DNA of 64,000 bases from Synchiropus splendidus (lineage: Eukaryota > Chordata > Actinopteri > Syngnathiformes > Callionymidae), in assembly GCF_027744825.2 (NCBI RefSeq), contig NW_026527082.1:74501-138500 (forward strand), written 5' to 3'. The notes under the pieces were generated by a model. That model worked only from the letters and a program-made list of their open reading frames with translations. It had not been told where the DNA came from and ran no database searches. The translations under genes and the position numbers were made by a program. Of the stretch, positions 10,529 to 24,200 are shown piece after piece (position 1 is the first letter of the stretch; every line of letters starts with the position of its first letter).

Positions 10529-13500
10529 ATCTAAGCTGTCTGAAGTGTTTTTCGAAAGTTATCAACACTTTTATGTTTGGCGTTCCGAAACCCACCTTAT
10601 CTCAGGCTGAAAAGCGTTTTTGTGCATTGTGCCATAACTTTTCAGGGAAGCTTCAGAACATGAAATTTTAACCTCCCACTATAGCAGAAAGGGTCTTTCT
10701 AGTAGTTGCACATCAAATCTAAGCTGTCTGAAGTGTTTTTCAAAAGTTATCAACACTTTTATGTTTGGCGTTCCGAAACCCACCTTATCTCAGGCTGAAA
10801 AGCGTTTTTGTGCATTGTGCCATAACTTTTCAGGAAAGCTTCAGAACATGAAATTTTAACCTCCCACTATAGCAGAAAGGGTCTTTCTAGTAGTTGCACA
10901 TCAAATCTAAACTGTCTGAAGTGTTTTTCCAAAGTTATTAACACTTTTATGTTTGGCGTTCCGAAACCCACCTTATCTCAGGCTGAAAAGCGTTTTTGTG
11001 CATTGTGCCATAACTTTTCAGGGAAGCTTCAGAACATGAAATTTTAACCTCCCACTATAGCAGAAAGGGTCTTTCTAGTAGTTGCACATCAAATCTAAAC
11101 TGTCTGAAGTGTTTTTCCAAAGTTATCAACACTTTTATGTTTGGCGTTCCGAAACCCACCTTATCTCAGGCTGAAAAGCGTTTTTACGCATTGTGCCATA
11201 ACTTTTCAGGGAAGCTTCAGAACATGAAATTTTAACCTCCCACTATAGCAGAAAGGGTCTTTCTAGTAGGTGCACATCAAATCTAAGCTGTCTGAAGTGT
11301 TTTTCGAAAGTTATTAACACTTTTATGTTTGGCGTTCCGAAACCCACCTTATCTCAGGCTGAAAAGCGTTTTTGTGCATTGTGCCATAACTTTTCAGGGA
11401 AGCTTCAGAACATGAAATTTTAACCTCCCACTATAGCAGAAAGGGTCTTTCTAGTAGTTGCACATCAAATCTAAGCTGTCTGAAGTGTTTTTCAAAAGTT
11501 ATCAACACTTTTATGTTTGGCGTTCCGAAACCCACCTTATCTCAGGCTGAAAAGCGTTTTTGTGCATTGTGCCATAACTTTTCAGGAAAGCTTCAGAACA
11601 TGAAATTTTAACCTCCCACTATAGCAGAAAGGGTCTTTCTAGTAGTTGCACATCAAATCTAAACTGTCTGAAGTGTTTTTCCAAAGTTATCAACACTTTT
11701 ATGTTTGGCGTTCCGAAACCCACCTTATCTCAGGCTGAAAAGCGTTTTTACGCATTGTGCCATAACTTTTCAGGGAAGCTTCAGAACATGAAATTTTAAC
11801 CTCCCACTATAGCAGAAAGGGTCTTTCTAGTAGGTGCACATCGAATCTAAGCTCTCTGAAGTGTTTTTCGAAAGTTATCATCACTTTTATGTTTGGCGTT
11901 CCGAAACCCACCTTATCTCAGGCTGAAAAGCGTTTTTGTGCATTGTGCCATAACTTTTCAGGGAAGCTTCAGAACATGAAATTTTAACCTCCCACTATAG
12001 CAGAAAGGGTCTTTCTAGTAGTTGCACATCAAATCTAAACTGTCTGAAGTGTTTTTCCAAAGTTATTAACACTTTTATGTTTGGCGTTCCGAAACCCACC
12101 TTATCTCAGGCTGAAAAGCGTTTTTGTGCATTGTGCCATAACTTTTCAGGGAAGCTTCAGAACATGAAATTTTAACCTCCCACTATAGCAGAAAGGGTCT
12201 TTCTAGTAGTTGCACATCAAATCTAAACTGTCTGAAGTGTTTTTCCAAAGTTATCAACACTTTTATGTTTGGCTTTCCGAAACCCACCTTATCTCAGGCT
12301 GAAAAGCGTTTTTGTGCATTGTGCCATAACTTTTCAGGGAAGCTTCAGAACATGAAATTTTAACCTCCCACTATAGCAGAAAGGGTCTTTCTAGTAGTTG
12401 CACATCAAATCTAAGCTGTCTGAAGTGTTTTTCAAAAGTTATCAACACTTTTATGTTTGGCGTTCCGAAACCCACCTTATCTCAGGCTGAAAAGCGTTTT
12501 TGTGCATTGTGCCATAACTTTTCAGGAAAGCTTCAGAACATGAAATTTTAACCTCCCACTATAGCAGAAAGGGTCTTTCTAGTAGTTGCACATCAAATCT
12601 AAACTGTCTGAAGTGTTTTTCCAAAGTTATCAACACTTTTATGTTTGGCGTTCCGAAACCCACCTTATCTCAGGCTGAAAAGCGTTTTTACGCATTGTGC
12701 CATAACTTTTCAGGGAAGCTTCAGAACATGAAATTTTAACCTCCCACTATAGCAGAAAGGGTCTTTCTAGTAGGTGCACATCAAATCTAAGCTCTCTGAA
12801 GTGTTTTTCGAAAGTTATCAACACTTTTATGTTTGGCGTTCCGAAACCCACCTTATCTCAGGCTGAAAAGCGTTTTTGTGCATTGTGCCATAACTTTTCA
12901 GGAAAGCTTCAGAACATGAAATTTTAACCTCCCACTATAGCAGAAAGGGTCTTTCTAGTAGGTGCACATCAAATCTAAGCTCTCTGAAGTGTTTTTCGAA
13001 AGTTATCAACACTTTTATGTTTGGCGTTCCGAAACCCACCTTATCTCAGGCTGAAAAGCGTTTTTGTGCATTGTGCCATAACTTTTCAGGGAAGCTTCAG
13101 AACATGAAATTTTAACCTCCCACTATAGCAGAAAGGGTCTTTCTAGTAGTTGCACATCAAATCTAAACTGTCTGAAGTGTTTTTCCAAAGTTATCAACAC
13201 TTTTATGTTTGGCGTTCCGAAACCCACCTTATCTCAGGCTGAAAAGCGTTTTTACGCATTGTGCCATAACTTTTCAGGGAAGCTTCAGAACATGAAATTT
13301 TAACCTCCCACTATAGCAGAAAGGGTCTTTCTAGTAGGTGCACATCGAATCTAAGCTCTCTGAAGTGTTTTTCGAAAGTTATCATCACTTTTATGTTTGG
13401 CGTTCCGAAACCCACCTTATCTCAGGCTGAAAAGCGTTTTTGTGCATTGTGCGATAACTTTTCAGGGAAGCTTCAGAACATGAAATTTTAACCTCCCACT

Positions 13501-15792
13501 ATAGCAGAAAGGGTCTTTCTAGTAGTTGCACATCAAATCTAAACTGTCTGAAGTGTTTTTCCAAAGTTATTAACACTTTTATGTTTGGCGTTCCGAAACC
13601 CACCTTATCTCAGGCTGAAAAGCGTTTTTGTGCATTGTGCCATAACTTTTCAGGGAAGCTTCAGAACATGAAATTTTAACCTCCCACTATAGCAGAAAGG
13701 GTCTTTCTAGTAGTTGCACATCAAATCTAAACTGTCTGAAGTGTTTTTCCAAAGTTATCAACACTTTTATGTTTGGCTTTCCGAAACCCACCTGATCTCA
13801 GGCTGAAAAGCGTTTTTGTGCATTGTGCCATAACTTTTCAGGGAAGCTTCAGAACATGAAATTTTAACCTCCCACTATAGCAGAAAGGGTCTTTCTAGTA
13901 GTTGCACATCAAATCTAAGCTGTCTGAAGTGTTTTTCCAAAGTTATCAACACTTTTATGTTTGGCGTTCCGAAACCCACCTTATCTCAGGCTGAAAAGCG
14001 TTTTTACGCATTGTGCCATAACTTTTCAGGGAAGCTTCAGAACATGAAATTTTAACCTCCCACTATAGCAGAAAGGGTCTTTCTAGTAGGTGCACATCAA
14101 ATCTAAGCTGTCTGAAGTGTTTTTCGAAAGTTATCAACACTTTTATGTTTGGCGTTCCGAAACCCACCTTATCTCAGGCTGAAAAGCGTTTTTGTGCATT
14201 GTGCCATAACTTTTCAGGGAAGCTTCAGAACATGAATTTTTAACCTCCCACTATAGCAGAAAGGGTCTTTCTAGTAGTTGCACATCAAATCTAAGCTGTC
14301 TGAAGTGTTTTTCCAAAGTTATCAACACTTTTGTGTTTGGCGTTCCGAAACCCACCTTATCTCAGGCTGAAAAGCGTTTTTGTGCATTGTGCCATAACTT
14401 TTCAGGAAAGCTTCAGAACATGAAATTTTAACCTCCCACTATAGCAGAAAGGGTCTTTCTAGTAGTTGCACATCAAATCTAAACTGTCTGAAGTGTTTTT
14501 CGAAAGTTATCAACACTTTTATGTTTGGCGTTCCGAAACCCACCTTATCTCAGGCTGAAAAGCGTTTTTGTGCATTGTGCCATAACTTTTCAGGGAAGCT
14601 TCAGAACATGAAATTTTAACCTCCCACTATAGCAGAAAGGGTCTTTCTAGTAGTTGCACATCAAATCTAAGCTGTCTGAAGTGTTTTTCCAAAGTTATCA
14701 ACACTTTTATGTTTGGCGTTCCGAAACCCACCTTATCTCAGGCTGAAAAGCGTTTTTGTGCATTGTGCCATAACTTTTCAGGAAAGCTTCAGAACATGAA
14801 ATTTTAACCTCCCACTATAGCAGAAAGGGTCTTTCTAGTAGTTGCACATCAAATCTAAACTGTCTGAAGTGTTTTTCCAAAGTTATCAACACTTTTATGT
14901 TTGGCGTTCCGAAACCCACCTTATCTCAGGCTGAAAAGCGTTTTTGTGCATTGTGCCATAACTTTTCAGGGAAGCTTCAGAACATGAAATTTTAACCTCC
15001 CACTATAGCAGAAAGGGTCTTTCTAGTAGTTGCACATCAAATCTAAACTGTCTGAAGTGTTTTTCCAAAGTTATTAACACTTTTATGTTTGGCGTTCCGA
15101 AACCCACCTTATCTCAGGCTGAAAAGCGTTTTTGTGCATTGTGCCATAACTTTTCAGGGAAGCTTCAGAACATGAAATTTTAACCTCCCACTATAGCAGA
15201 AAGGGTCTTTCTAGTAGTTGCACATCAAATCTAAACTGTCTGAAGTGTTTTTCCAAAGTTATTAACACTTTTATGTTTGGCGTTCCGAAACCCACCTTAT
15301 CTCAGGCTGAAAAGCGTTTTTGTGCATTGTGCCATAACTTTTCAGGGAAGCTTCAGAACATGAAATTTTAACCTCCCACTATAGCAGAAAGGGTCTTTCT
15401 AGTAGGTGCACATCAAATCTAAGCTGTCTGAAGTGTTTTTCGAAAGTTATCAACACTTTTATGTTTGGCGTTCCGAAACCCACCTTATCTCAGGCTGAAA
15501 AGCGTTTTTGTGCATTGTGCCATAACTTTTCAGGGAAGCTTCAGAACATGAAATTTTAACCTCCCACTATAGCAGAAAGGGTCTTTCTAGTAGTTGCTCA
15601 TCAAATCTAAGCAGTCTGAAGTGTTTTTCCAAAGTTATCAACACTTTTATGTTTGGCGTTCCGAAACCCACCTTATCTCAGGCTGAAAAGCGTTTTTACG
15701 CATTGTGCCATAACTTTTCAGGGAAGCTTCAGAACATGAAATTTTAACCTCCCACTATAGCAGAAAGGGTCTTTCTAGTAGGTGCACATCAA
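10529..15792. repeat. 28-monomer sub-block b inside HOR copy 1 (M57-M84)
   Basis: This is the second tandem version of the 28-monomer block. It keeps the C plus cgaatc/gcgataac pair (M71-M72) and ends in the hybrid M84. A finer repeat is visible: M63-M66 (C, cgaatc D, A, ggcttt) recur as M71-M74, an 8-monomer (1,504-bp) offset. Private changes include catgaatttt near 14231 in M76. Confidence 0.83.
15605..15792. repeat. Hybrid monomer M84 (fusion of aagcag and C types)
   Basis: M84 starts with the rare aagcag variant, like M55, but carries ac at 94-95 and g119 like type C. Sub-block a has the two parents side by side: M55 (aagcag, gt, a119) and M56 (type C). The hybrid is also present one HOR later as M170 (31773-31960), so this exchange happened before the 84-mer was amplified. 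Confidence 0.78.
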
Positions 15793-18700
15793 ATCTAAGC
15801 TGTCTGAAGTGTTTTTCGAAAGTTATCAACACTTTTATGTTTGGCGTTCCGAAACCCACCTTATCTCAGGCTGAAAAGCGTTTTTGTGCATTGTGCCATA
15901 ACTTTTCAGGGAAGCTTCAGAACATGAAATTTTAACCTCCCACTATAGCAGAAAGGGTCTTTCTAGTAGTTGCACATCAAATCTAAGCTGTCTGAAGTGT
16001 TTTTCAAAAGTTATCAACACTTTTATGTTTGGCGTTCCGAAACCCACCTTATCTCAGGCTGAAAAGCGTTTTTGTGCATTGTGCCATAACTTTTCAGGAA
16101 AGCTTCAGAACATGAAATTTTAACCTCCCACTATAGCAGAAAGGGTCTTTCTAGTAGTTGCACATCAAATCTAAACTGTCTGAAGTGTTTTTCCAAAGTT
16201 ATCAACACTTTTATGTTTGGCGTTCCGAAACCCACCTTATCTCAGGCTGAAAAGCGTTTTTACGCATTGTGCCATAACTTTTCAGGGAAGCTTCAGAACA
16301 TGAAATTTTAACCTCCCACTATAGCAGAAAGGGTCTTTCTAGTAGGTGCACATCAAATCTAAGCTCTCTGAAGTGTTTTTCGAAAGTTATCAACACTTTT
16401 ATGTTTGGCGTTCCGAAACCCACCTTATCTCAGGCTGAAAAGCGTTTTTTTGCATTGTGCCATAACTTTTCAGGGAAGCTTCAGAACATGAAATTTTAAC
16501 CTCCCACTATAGCAGAAAGGGTCTTTCTAGTAGTTGCACATCAAATCTAAACTGTCTGAAGTGTTTTTCCAAAGTTATTAACACTTTTATGTTTGGCGTT
16601 CCGAAACCCACCTTATCTCAGGCTGAAAAGCGTTTTTGTGCATTGTGCCATAACTTTTCAGGGAAGCTTCAGAACATGAAATTTTAACCTCCCACTATAG
16701 CAGAAAGGGTCTTTCTAGTAGTTGCACATCAAATCTAAACTGTCTGAAGTGTTTTTCCAAAGTTATTAACACTTTTATGTTTGGCGTTCCGAAACCCACC
16801 TTATCTCAGGCTGAAAAGCGTTTTTGTGCATTGTGCCATAACTTTTCAGGGAAGCTTCAGAACATGAAATTTTAACCTCCCACTATAGCAGAAAGGGTCT
16901 TTCTAGTAGGTGCACATCAAATCTAAGCTGTCTGAAGTGTTTTTCGAAAGTTATCAACACTTTTATGTTTGGCGTTCCGAAACCCACCTTATCTCAGGCT
17001 GAAAAGCGTTTTTGTGCATTGTGCCATAACTTTTCAGGGAAGCTTCAGAACATGAAATTTTAACCTCCCACTATAGCAGAAAGGGTCTTTCTAGTAGTTG
17101 CACATCAAATCTAAGCTGTCTGAAGTGTTTTTCAAAAGTTATCAACACTTTTATGTTTGGCGTTCCGAAACCCACCTTATCTCAGGCTGAAAAGCGTTTT
17201 TGTGCATTGTGCCATAACTTTTCAGGAAAGCTTCAGAACATGAAATTTTAACCTCCCACTATAGCAGAAAGGGTCTTTCTAGTAGTTGCACATCAAATCT
17301 AAACTGTCTGAAGTGTTTTTCCAAAGTTATCAACACTTTTATGTTTGGCGTTCCGAAACCCACCTTATCTCAGGCTGAAAAGCGTTTTTACGCATTGTGC
17401 CATAACTTTTCAGGGAAGCTTCAGAACATGAAATTTTAACCTCCCACTATAGCAGAAAGGGTCTTTCTAGTAGGTGCACATCAAATCTAAGCTCTCTGAA
17501 GTGTTTTTCGAAAGTTATCAACACTTTTATGTTTGGCGTTCCGAAACCCACCTTATCTCAGGCTGAAAAGCGTTTTTGTGCATTGTGCCATAACTTTTCA
17601 GGAAAGCTTCAGAACATGAAATTTTAACCTCCCACTATAGCAGAAAGGGTCTTTCTAGTAGTTGCACATCAAATCTAAACTGTCTGAAGTGTTTTTCCAA
17701 AGTTATCAACACTTTTATGTTTGGCGTTCCGAAACCCACCTTATCTCAGGCTGAAAAGCGTTTTTACGCATTGTGCCATAAGTTTTCAGGGAAGCTTCAG
17801 AACATGAAATTTTAACCTCCCACTATAGCAGAAAGGGTCTTTCTAGTAGGTGCACATCAAATCTAAGCTCTCTGAAGTGTTTTTCGAAAGTTATCAACAC
17901 TTTTATGTTTGGCGTTCCGAAACCCACCTTATCTCAGGCTGAAAAGCGTTTTTTTGCATTGTGCCATAACTTTTCAGGGAAGCTTCAGAACATGAAATTT
18001 TAACCTCCCACTATAGCAGAAAGGGTCTTTCTAGTAGTTGCACATCAAATCTAAACTGTCTGAAGTGTTTTTCCAAAGTTATTAACACTTTTATGTTTGG
18101 CGTTCCGAAACCCACCTTATCTCAGGCTGAAAAGCGTTTTTGTGCATTGTGCCATAAAATTTCAGGGAAGCTTCAGAACATGAAATTTTAACCTCCCACT
18201 ATAGCAGAAAGGGTCTTTCTAGTAGTTGCACATCAAATCTAAACTGTCTGAAGTGTTTTTCCAAAGTTATTAACACTTTTATGTTTGGCGTTCCGAAACC
18301 CACCTTATCTCAGGCTGAAAAGCGTTTTTGTGCATTGTGCCATAACTTTTCAGGGAAGCTTCAGAACATGAAATTTTAACCTCCCACTATAGCAGAAAGG
18401 GTCTTTCTAGTAGTTGCACATCAAATCTAAACTGTCTGAAGTGTTTTTCCAAAGTTATTAACACTTTTATGTTTGGCGTTCCGAAACCCACCTTATCTCA
18501 GGCTGAAAAGCGTTTTTGTGCATTGTGCCATAACTTTTCAGGGAAGCTTCAGAACATGAAATTTTAACCTCCCACTATAGCAGAAAGGGTCTTTCTAGTA
18601 GTTGCACATCAAATCTAAACTGTCTGAAGTGTTTTTCCAAAGTTATCAACACTTTTATGTTTGGCGTTCCGAAACCCACCTTATCTCAGGCTGAAAAGCG

Positions 18701-21244
18701 TTTTTACGCATTGTGCCATAACTTTTCAGGGAAGCTTCAGAACATGAAATTTTAACCTCCCACTATAGCAGAAAGGGTCTTTCTAGTAGTTGCACATCAA
18801 ATCTAAACTGTCTGAAGTGTTTTTCGAAAGTTATTAACACTTTTATGTTTGGCGTTCCGAAACCCACCTTATCTCAGGCTGAAAAGCGTTTTTGTGCATT
18901 GTGCCATAACTTTTCAGGAAAGCTTCAGAACATGAAATTTTAACCTCCCACTATAGCAGAAAGGGTCTTTCTAGTAGTTGCACATCAAATCTAAACTGTC
19001 TGAAGTGTTTTTCCAAAGTTATTAACACTTTTATGTTTGGCGTTCCGAAACCCACCTTATCTCAGGCTGAAAAGCGTTTTTGTGCATTGTGCCATAACTT
19101 TTCAGGGAAGCTTCAGAACATGAAATTTTAACCTCCCACTATAGCAGAAAGGGTCTTTCTAGTAGTTGCACATCAAATCTAAGCTGTCTGAAGTGTTTTT
19201 CAAAAGTTATCAACACTTTTATGTTTGGCGTTCCGAAACCCACCTTATCTCAGGCTGAAAAGCGTTTTTGTGCATTGTGCCATAACTTTTCAGGAAAGCT
19301 TCAGAACATGAAATTTTAACCTCCCACTATAGCAGAAAGGGTCTTTCTAGTAGGTGCACATCAAATCTAAGCTCTCTGAAGTGTTTTTCGAAAGTTATCA
19401 ACACTTTTATGTTTGGCGTTCCGAAACCCACCTTATCTCAGGCTGAAAAGCGTTTTTGTGCATTGTGCCATAACTTTTCAGGAAAGCTTCAGAACATGAA
19501 ATTTTAACCTCCCACTATAGCAGAAAGGGTCTTTCTAGTAGTTGCACATCAAATCTAAACTGTCTGAAGTGTTTTTCCAAAGTTATTAACACTTTTATGT
19601 TTGGCGTTCCGAAACCCACCTTATCTCAGGCTGAAAAGCGTTTTTGTGCATTGTGCCATAACTTTTCAGGGAAGCTTCAGAACATGAAATTTTAACCTCC
19701 CACTATAGCAGAAAGGGTCTTTCTAGTAGTTGCACATCAAATCTAAACTGTCTGAAGTGTTTTTCCAAAGTTATTAACACTTTTATGTTTGGCGTTCCGA
19801 AACCCACCTTATCTCAGGCTGAAAAGCGTTTTTGTGCATTGTGCCATAACTTTTCAGGGAAGCTTCAGAACATGAAATTTCAACCTCCCACTATAGCAGA
19901 AAGGGTCTTTCTAGTAGTTGCACATCAAATCTAAGCTCTCTGAAGTGTTTTTCGAAAGTTATCAACACTTTTATGTTTGGCGTTCCGAAACCCACCTTAT
20001 CTCAGGCTGAAAAGCGTTTTTGTGCATTGTGCCATAACTTTTCAGGAAAGCTTCAGAACATGAAATTTTAACCTCCCACTATAGCAGAAAGGGTCTTTCT
20101 AGTAGTTGCACATCAAATCTAAACTGTCTGAAGTGTTTTTCCAAAGTTATTAACACTTTTATGTTTGGCGTTCCGAAACCCACCTTATCTCAGGCTGAAA
20201 AGCGTTTTTGTGCATTGTGCCATAACTTTTCAGGGAAGCTTCAGAACATGAAATTTTAACCTCCCACTATAGCAGAAAGGGTCTTTCTAGTAGTTGCACA
20301 TCAAATCTAAACTGTCTGAAGTGTTTTTCCAAAGTTATTAACACTTTTATGTTTGGCGTTCCGAAACCCACCTTATCTCAGGCTGAAAAGCGTTTTTGTG
20401 CATTGTGCCATAACTTTTCAGGGAAGCTTCAGAACATGAAATTTTAACCTCCCACTATAGCAGAAAGGGTCTTTCTAGTAGTTGCACATCAAATCTAAAC
20501 TGTCTGAAGTGTTTTTCCAAAGTTATCAACACTTTTATGTTTAGCGTTCCGAAACCCACTTTATCTCAGGCTGAAAAGCGTTTTTACGCATTGTGCCATA
20601 ACTTTTCAGGGAAGCTTCAGAACATGAAATTTTAACCTCCCACTATAGCAGAAAGGGTCTTTCTAGTAGGTGCACATCAAATCTATGCTGTCTGAAGTGT
20701 TTTTCCAAAGTTATCAACACTTTTATGTTTGGCGTTCCGAAACCCACCTTATCTCAGGCTGAAAAGCGTTTTTGTGCATTGTGCCATAACTTTTCAGGGA
20801 AGCTTCAGAACATGAAATTTTAACCTCCCACTATAGCAGAAAGGGTCTTTCTAGTAGGTGCACATCAAATCTAAGCTGTCTGAAGTGTTTTTCCAAAGTT
20901 ATCAACACTTTTATGTTTGGCGTTCCGAAACCCACCTTATCTCAGGCTGAAAAGCGTTTTTGTGCATTGTGCCATAACTTTTCAGGGAAGCTTCAGAACA
21001 TGAAATTTTAACCTCCCACTATAGCAGAAAGGGTCTTTCTAGTAGTTGCACATCAAATCTAAGCTGTCTGAAGTGTTTTTCCAAAGTTATCAACACTTTT
21101 ATGTTTGGCGTTCCGAAACCCACCTTATCTCAGGCTGAAAAGCGTTTTTGTGCATTGTGCCATAACTTTTCAGGAAAGCTTCAGAACATGAAATTTTAAC
21201 CTCCCACTATAGCAGAAAGGGTCTTTCTAGTAGTTGCACATCAA

Positions 21245-24200
21245 ATCTAAGCTGTCTGAAGTGTTTTTCGAAAGTTATCAACACTTTTATGTTTGGCGTT
21301 CCGAAACCCACCTTATCTCAGGCTGAAAAGCGTTTTTGTGCATTGTGCCATAACTTTTCAGGGAAGCTTCAGAACATGAAATTTTAACCTCCCACTATAG
21401 CAGAAAGGGTCTTTCTAGTAGTTGCACATCAAATCTAAGCTGTCTGAAGTGTTTTTCAAAAGTTATCAACACTTTTATGTTTGGCGTTCCGAAACCCACC
21501 TTATCTCAGGCTGAAAAGCGTTTTTGTGCATTGTGCCATAACTTTTCAGGAAAGCTTCAGAACATGAAATTTTAACCTCCCACTATAGCAGAAAGGGTCT
21601 TTCTAGTAGTTGCACATCAAATCTAAACTGTCTGAAGTGTTTTTCCAAAGTTATTAACACTTTTATGTTTGGCGTTCCGAAACCCACCTTATCTCAGGCT
21701 GAAAAGCGTTTTTGTGCATTGTGCCATAACTTTTCAGGGAAGCTTCAGAACATGAAATTTTAACCTCCCACTATAGCAGAAAGGGTCTTTCTAGTAGTTG
21801 CACATCAAATCTAAACTGTCTGAAGTGTTTTTCCAAAGTTATCAACACTTTTATGTTTGGCGTTCCGAAACCCACCTTATCTCAGGCTGAAAAGCGTTTT
21901 TACGCATTGTGCCATAACTTTTCAGGGAAGCTTCAGAACATGAAATTTTAACCTCCCACTATAGCAGAAAGGGTCTTTCTAGTAGGTGCACATCAAATCT
22001 AAGCTGTCTGAAGTGTTTTTCGAAAGTTATTAACACTTTTATGTTTGGCGTTCCGAAACCCACCTTATCTCAGGCTGAAAAGCGTTTTTGTGCATTGTGC
22101 CATAACTTTTCAGGGAAGCTTCAGAACATGAAATTTTAACCTCCCACTATAGCAGAAAGGGTCTTTCTAGTAGTTGCACATCAAATCTAAGCTGTCTGAA
22201 GTGTTTTTCAAAAGTTATCAACACTTTTATGTTTGGCGTTCCGAAACCCACCTTATCTCAGGCTGAAAAGCGTTTTTGTGCATTGTGCCATAACTTTTCA
22301 GGAAAGCTTCAGAACATGAAATTTTAACCTCCCACTATAGCAGAAAGGGTCTTTCTAGTAGTTGCACATCAAATCTAAACTGTCTGAAGTGTTTTTCCAA
22401 AGTTATCAACACTTTTATGTTTGGCGTTCCGAAACCCACCTTATCTCAGGCTGAAAAGCGTTTTTACGCATTGTGCCATAACTTTTCAGGGAAGCTTCAG
22501 AACATGAAATTTTAACCTCCCACTATAGCAGAAAGGGTCTTTCTAGTAGGTGCACATCGAATCTAAGCTCTCTGAAGTGTTTTTCGAAAGTTATCATCAC
22601 TTTTATGTTTGGCGTTCCGAAACCCACCTTATCTCAGGCTGAAAAGCGTTTTTGTGCATTGTGCCATAACTTTTCAGGGAAGCTTCAGAACATGAAATTT
22701 TAACCTCCCACTATAGCAGAAAGGGTCTTTCTAGTAGTTGCACATCAAATCTAAACTGTCTGAAGTGTTTTTCCAAAGTTATTAACACTTTTATGTTTGG
22801 CGTTCCGAAACCCACCTTATCTCAGGCTGAAAAGCGTTTTTGTGCATTGTGCCATAACTTTTCAGGGAAGCTTCAGAACATGAAATTTTAACCTCCCACT
22901 ATAGCAGAAAGGGTCTTTCTAGTAGTTGCACATCAAATCTAAACTGTCTGAAGTGTTTTTCCAAAGTTATCAACACTTTTATGTTTGGCTTTCCGAAACC
23001 CACCTTATCTCAGGCTGAAAAGCGTTTTTGTGCATTGTGCCATAACTTTTCAGGGAAGCTTCAGAACATGAAATTTTAACCTCCCACTATAGCAGAAAGG
23101 GTCTTTCTAGTAGTTGCACATCAAATCTAAGCTGTCTGAAGTGTTTTTCAAAAGTTATCAACACTTTTATGTTTGGCGTTCCGAAACCCACCTTATCTCA
23201 GGCTGAAAAGCGTTTTTGTGCATTGTGCCATAACTTTTCAGGAAAGCTTCAGAACATGAAATTTTAACCTCCCACTATAGCAGAAAGGGTCTTTCTAGTA
23301 GTTGCACATCAAATCTAAACTGTCTGAAGTGTTTTTCCAAAGTTATCAACACTTTTATGTTTGGCGTTCCGAAACCCACCTTATCTCAGGCTGAAAAGCG
23401 TTTTTACGCATTGTGCCATAACTTTTCAGGGAAGCTTCAGAACATGAAATTTTAACCTCCCACTATAGCAGAAAGGGTCTTTCTAGTAGGTGCACATCAA
23501 ATCTAAGCTCTCTGAAGTGTTTTTCGAAAGTTATCAACACTTTTATGTTTGGCGTTCCGAAACCCACCTTATCTCAGGCTGAAAAGCGTTTTTGTGCATT
23601 GTGCCATAACTTTTCAGGAAAGCTTCAGAACATGAAATTTTAACCTCCCACTAAAGCAGAAAGGGTCTTTCTAGTAGGTGCACATCAAATCTAAGCTCTC
23701 TGAAGTGTTTTTCGAAAGTTATCAACACTTTTATGTTTGGCGTTCCGAAACCCACCTTATCTCAGGCTGAAAAGCGTTTTTGTGCATTGTGCCATAACTT
23801 TTCAGGGAAGCTTCAGAACATGAAATTTTAACCTCCCACTATAGCAGAAAGGGTCTTTCTAGTAGTTGCACATCAAATCTAAACTGTCTGAAGTGTTTTT
23901 CCAAAGTTATCAACACTTTTATGTTTGGCGTTCCGAAACCCACCTTATCTCAGGCTGAAAAGCGTTTTTACGCATTGTGCCATAACTTTTCAGGGAAGCT
24001 TCAGAACATGAAATTTTAACCTCCCACTATAGCAGAAAGGGTCTTTCTAGTAGGTGCACATCGAATCTAAGCTCTCTGAAGTGTTTTTCGAAAGTTATCA
24101 TCACTTTTATGTTTGGCGTTCCGAAACCCACCTTATCTCAGGCTGAAAAGCGTTTTTGTGCATTGTGCGATAACTTTTCAGGGAAGCTTCAGAACATGAA

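Larger units (their letters stand above)
1881..17672. repeat. 84-monomer higher-order repeat, copy 1 (15,792 bp)
   Basis: Monomers M11-M94 form one higher-order unit. Private markers recur one unit later at an offset of 84-86 monomers. These include the double change at 110-111 (cataaaattt, 2366-2367), caacc in M21 (near 3901), ttagcg with cactt in M25 (near 4561-4580), atgctg in M26 and ctaaag in M41. Further markers are cctgatct in M45, ttgtgt in M48, and gctcatc with aagcag at the M54/M55 boundary. Small offset changes from 84 to 85 to 86 reflect single monomers present in copy 2 and absent here. The unit start is chosen at M11 for convenience. An 84-mer is very long compared with well-known alpha-satellite HORs, which are mostly under about 20 monomers. 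Confidence 0.88.
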
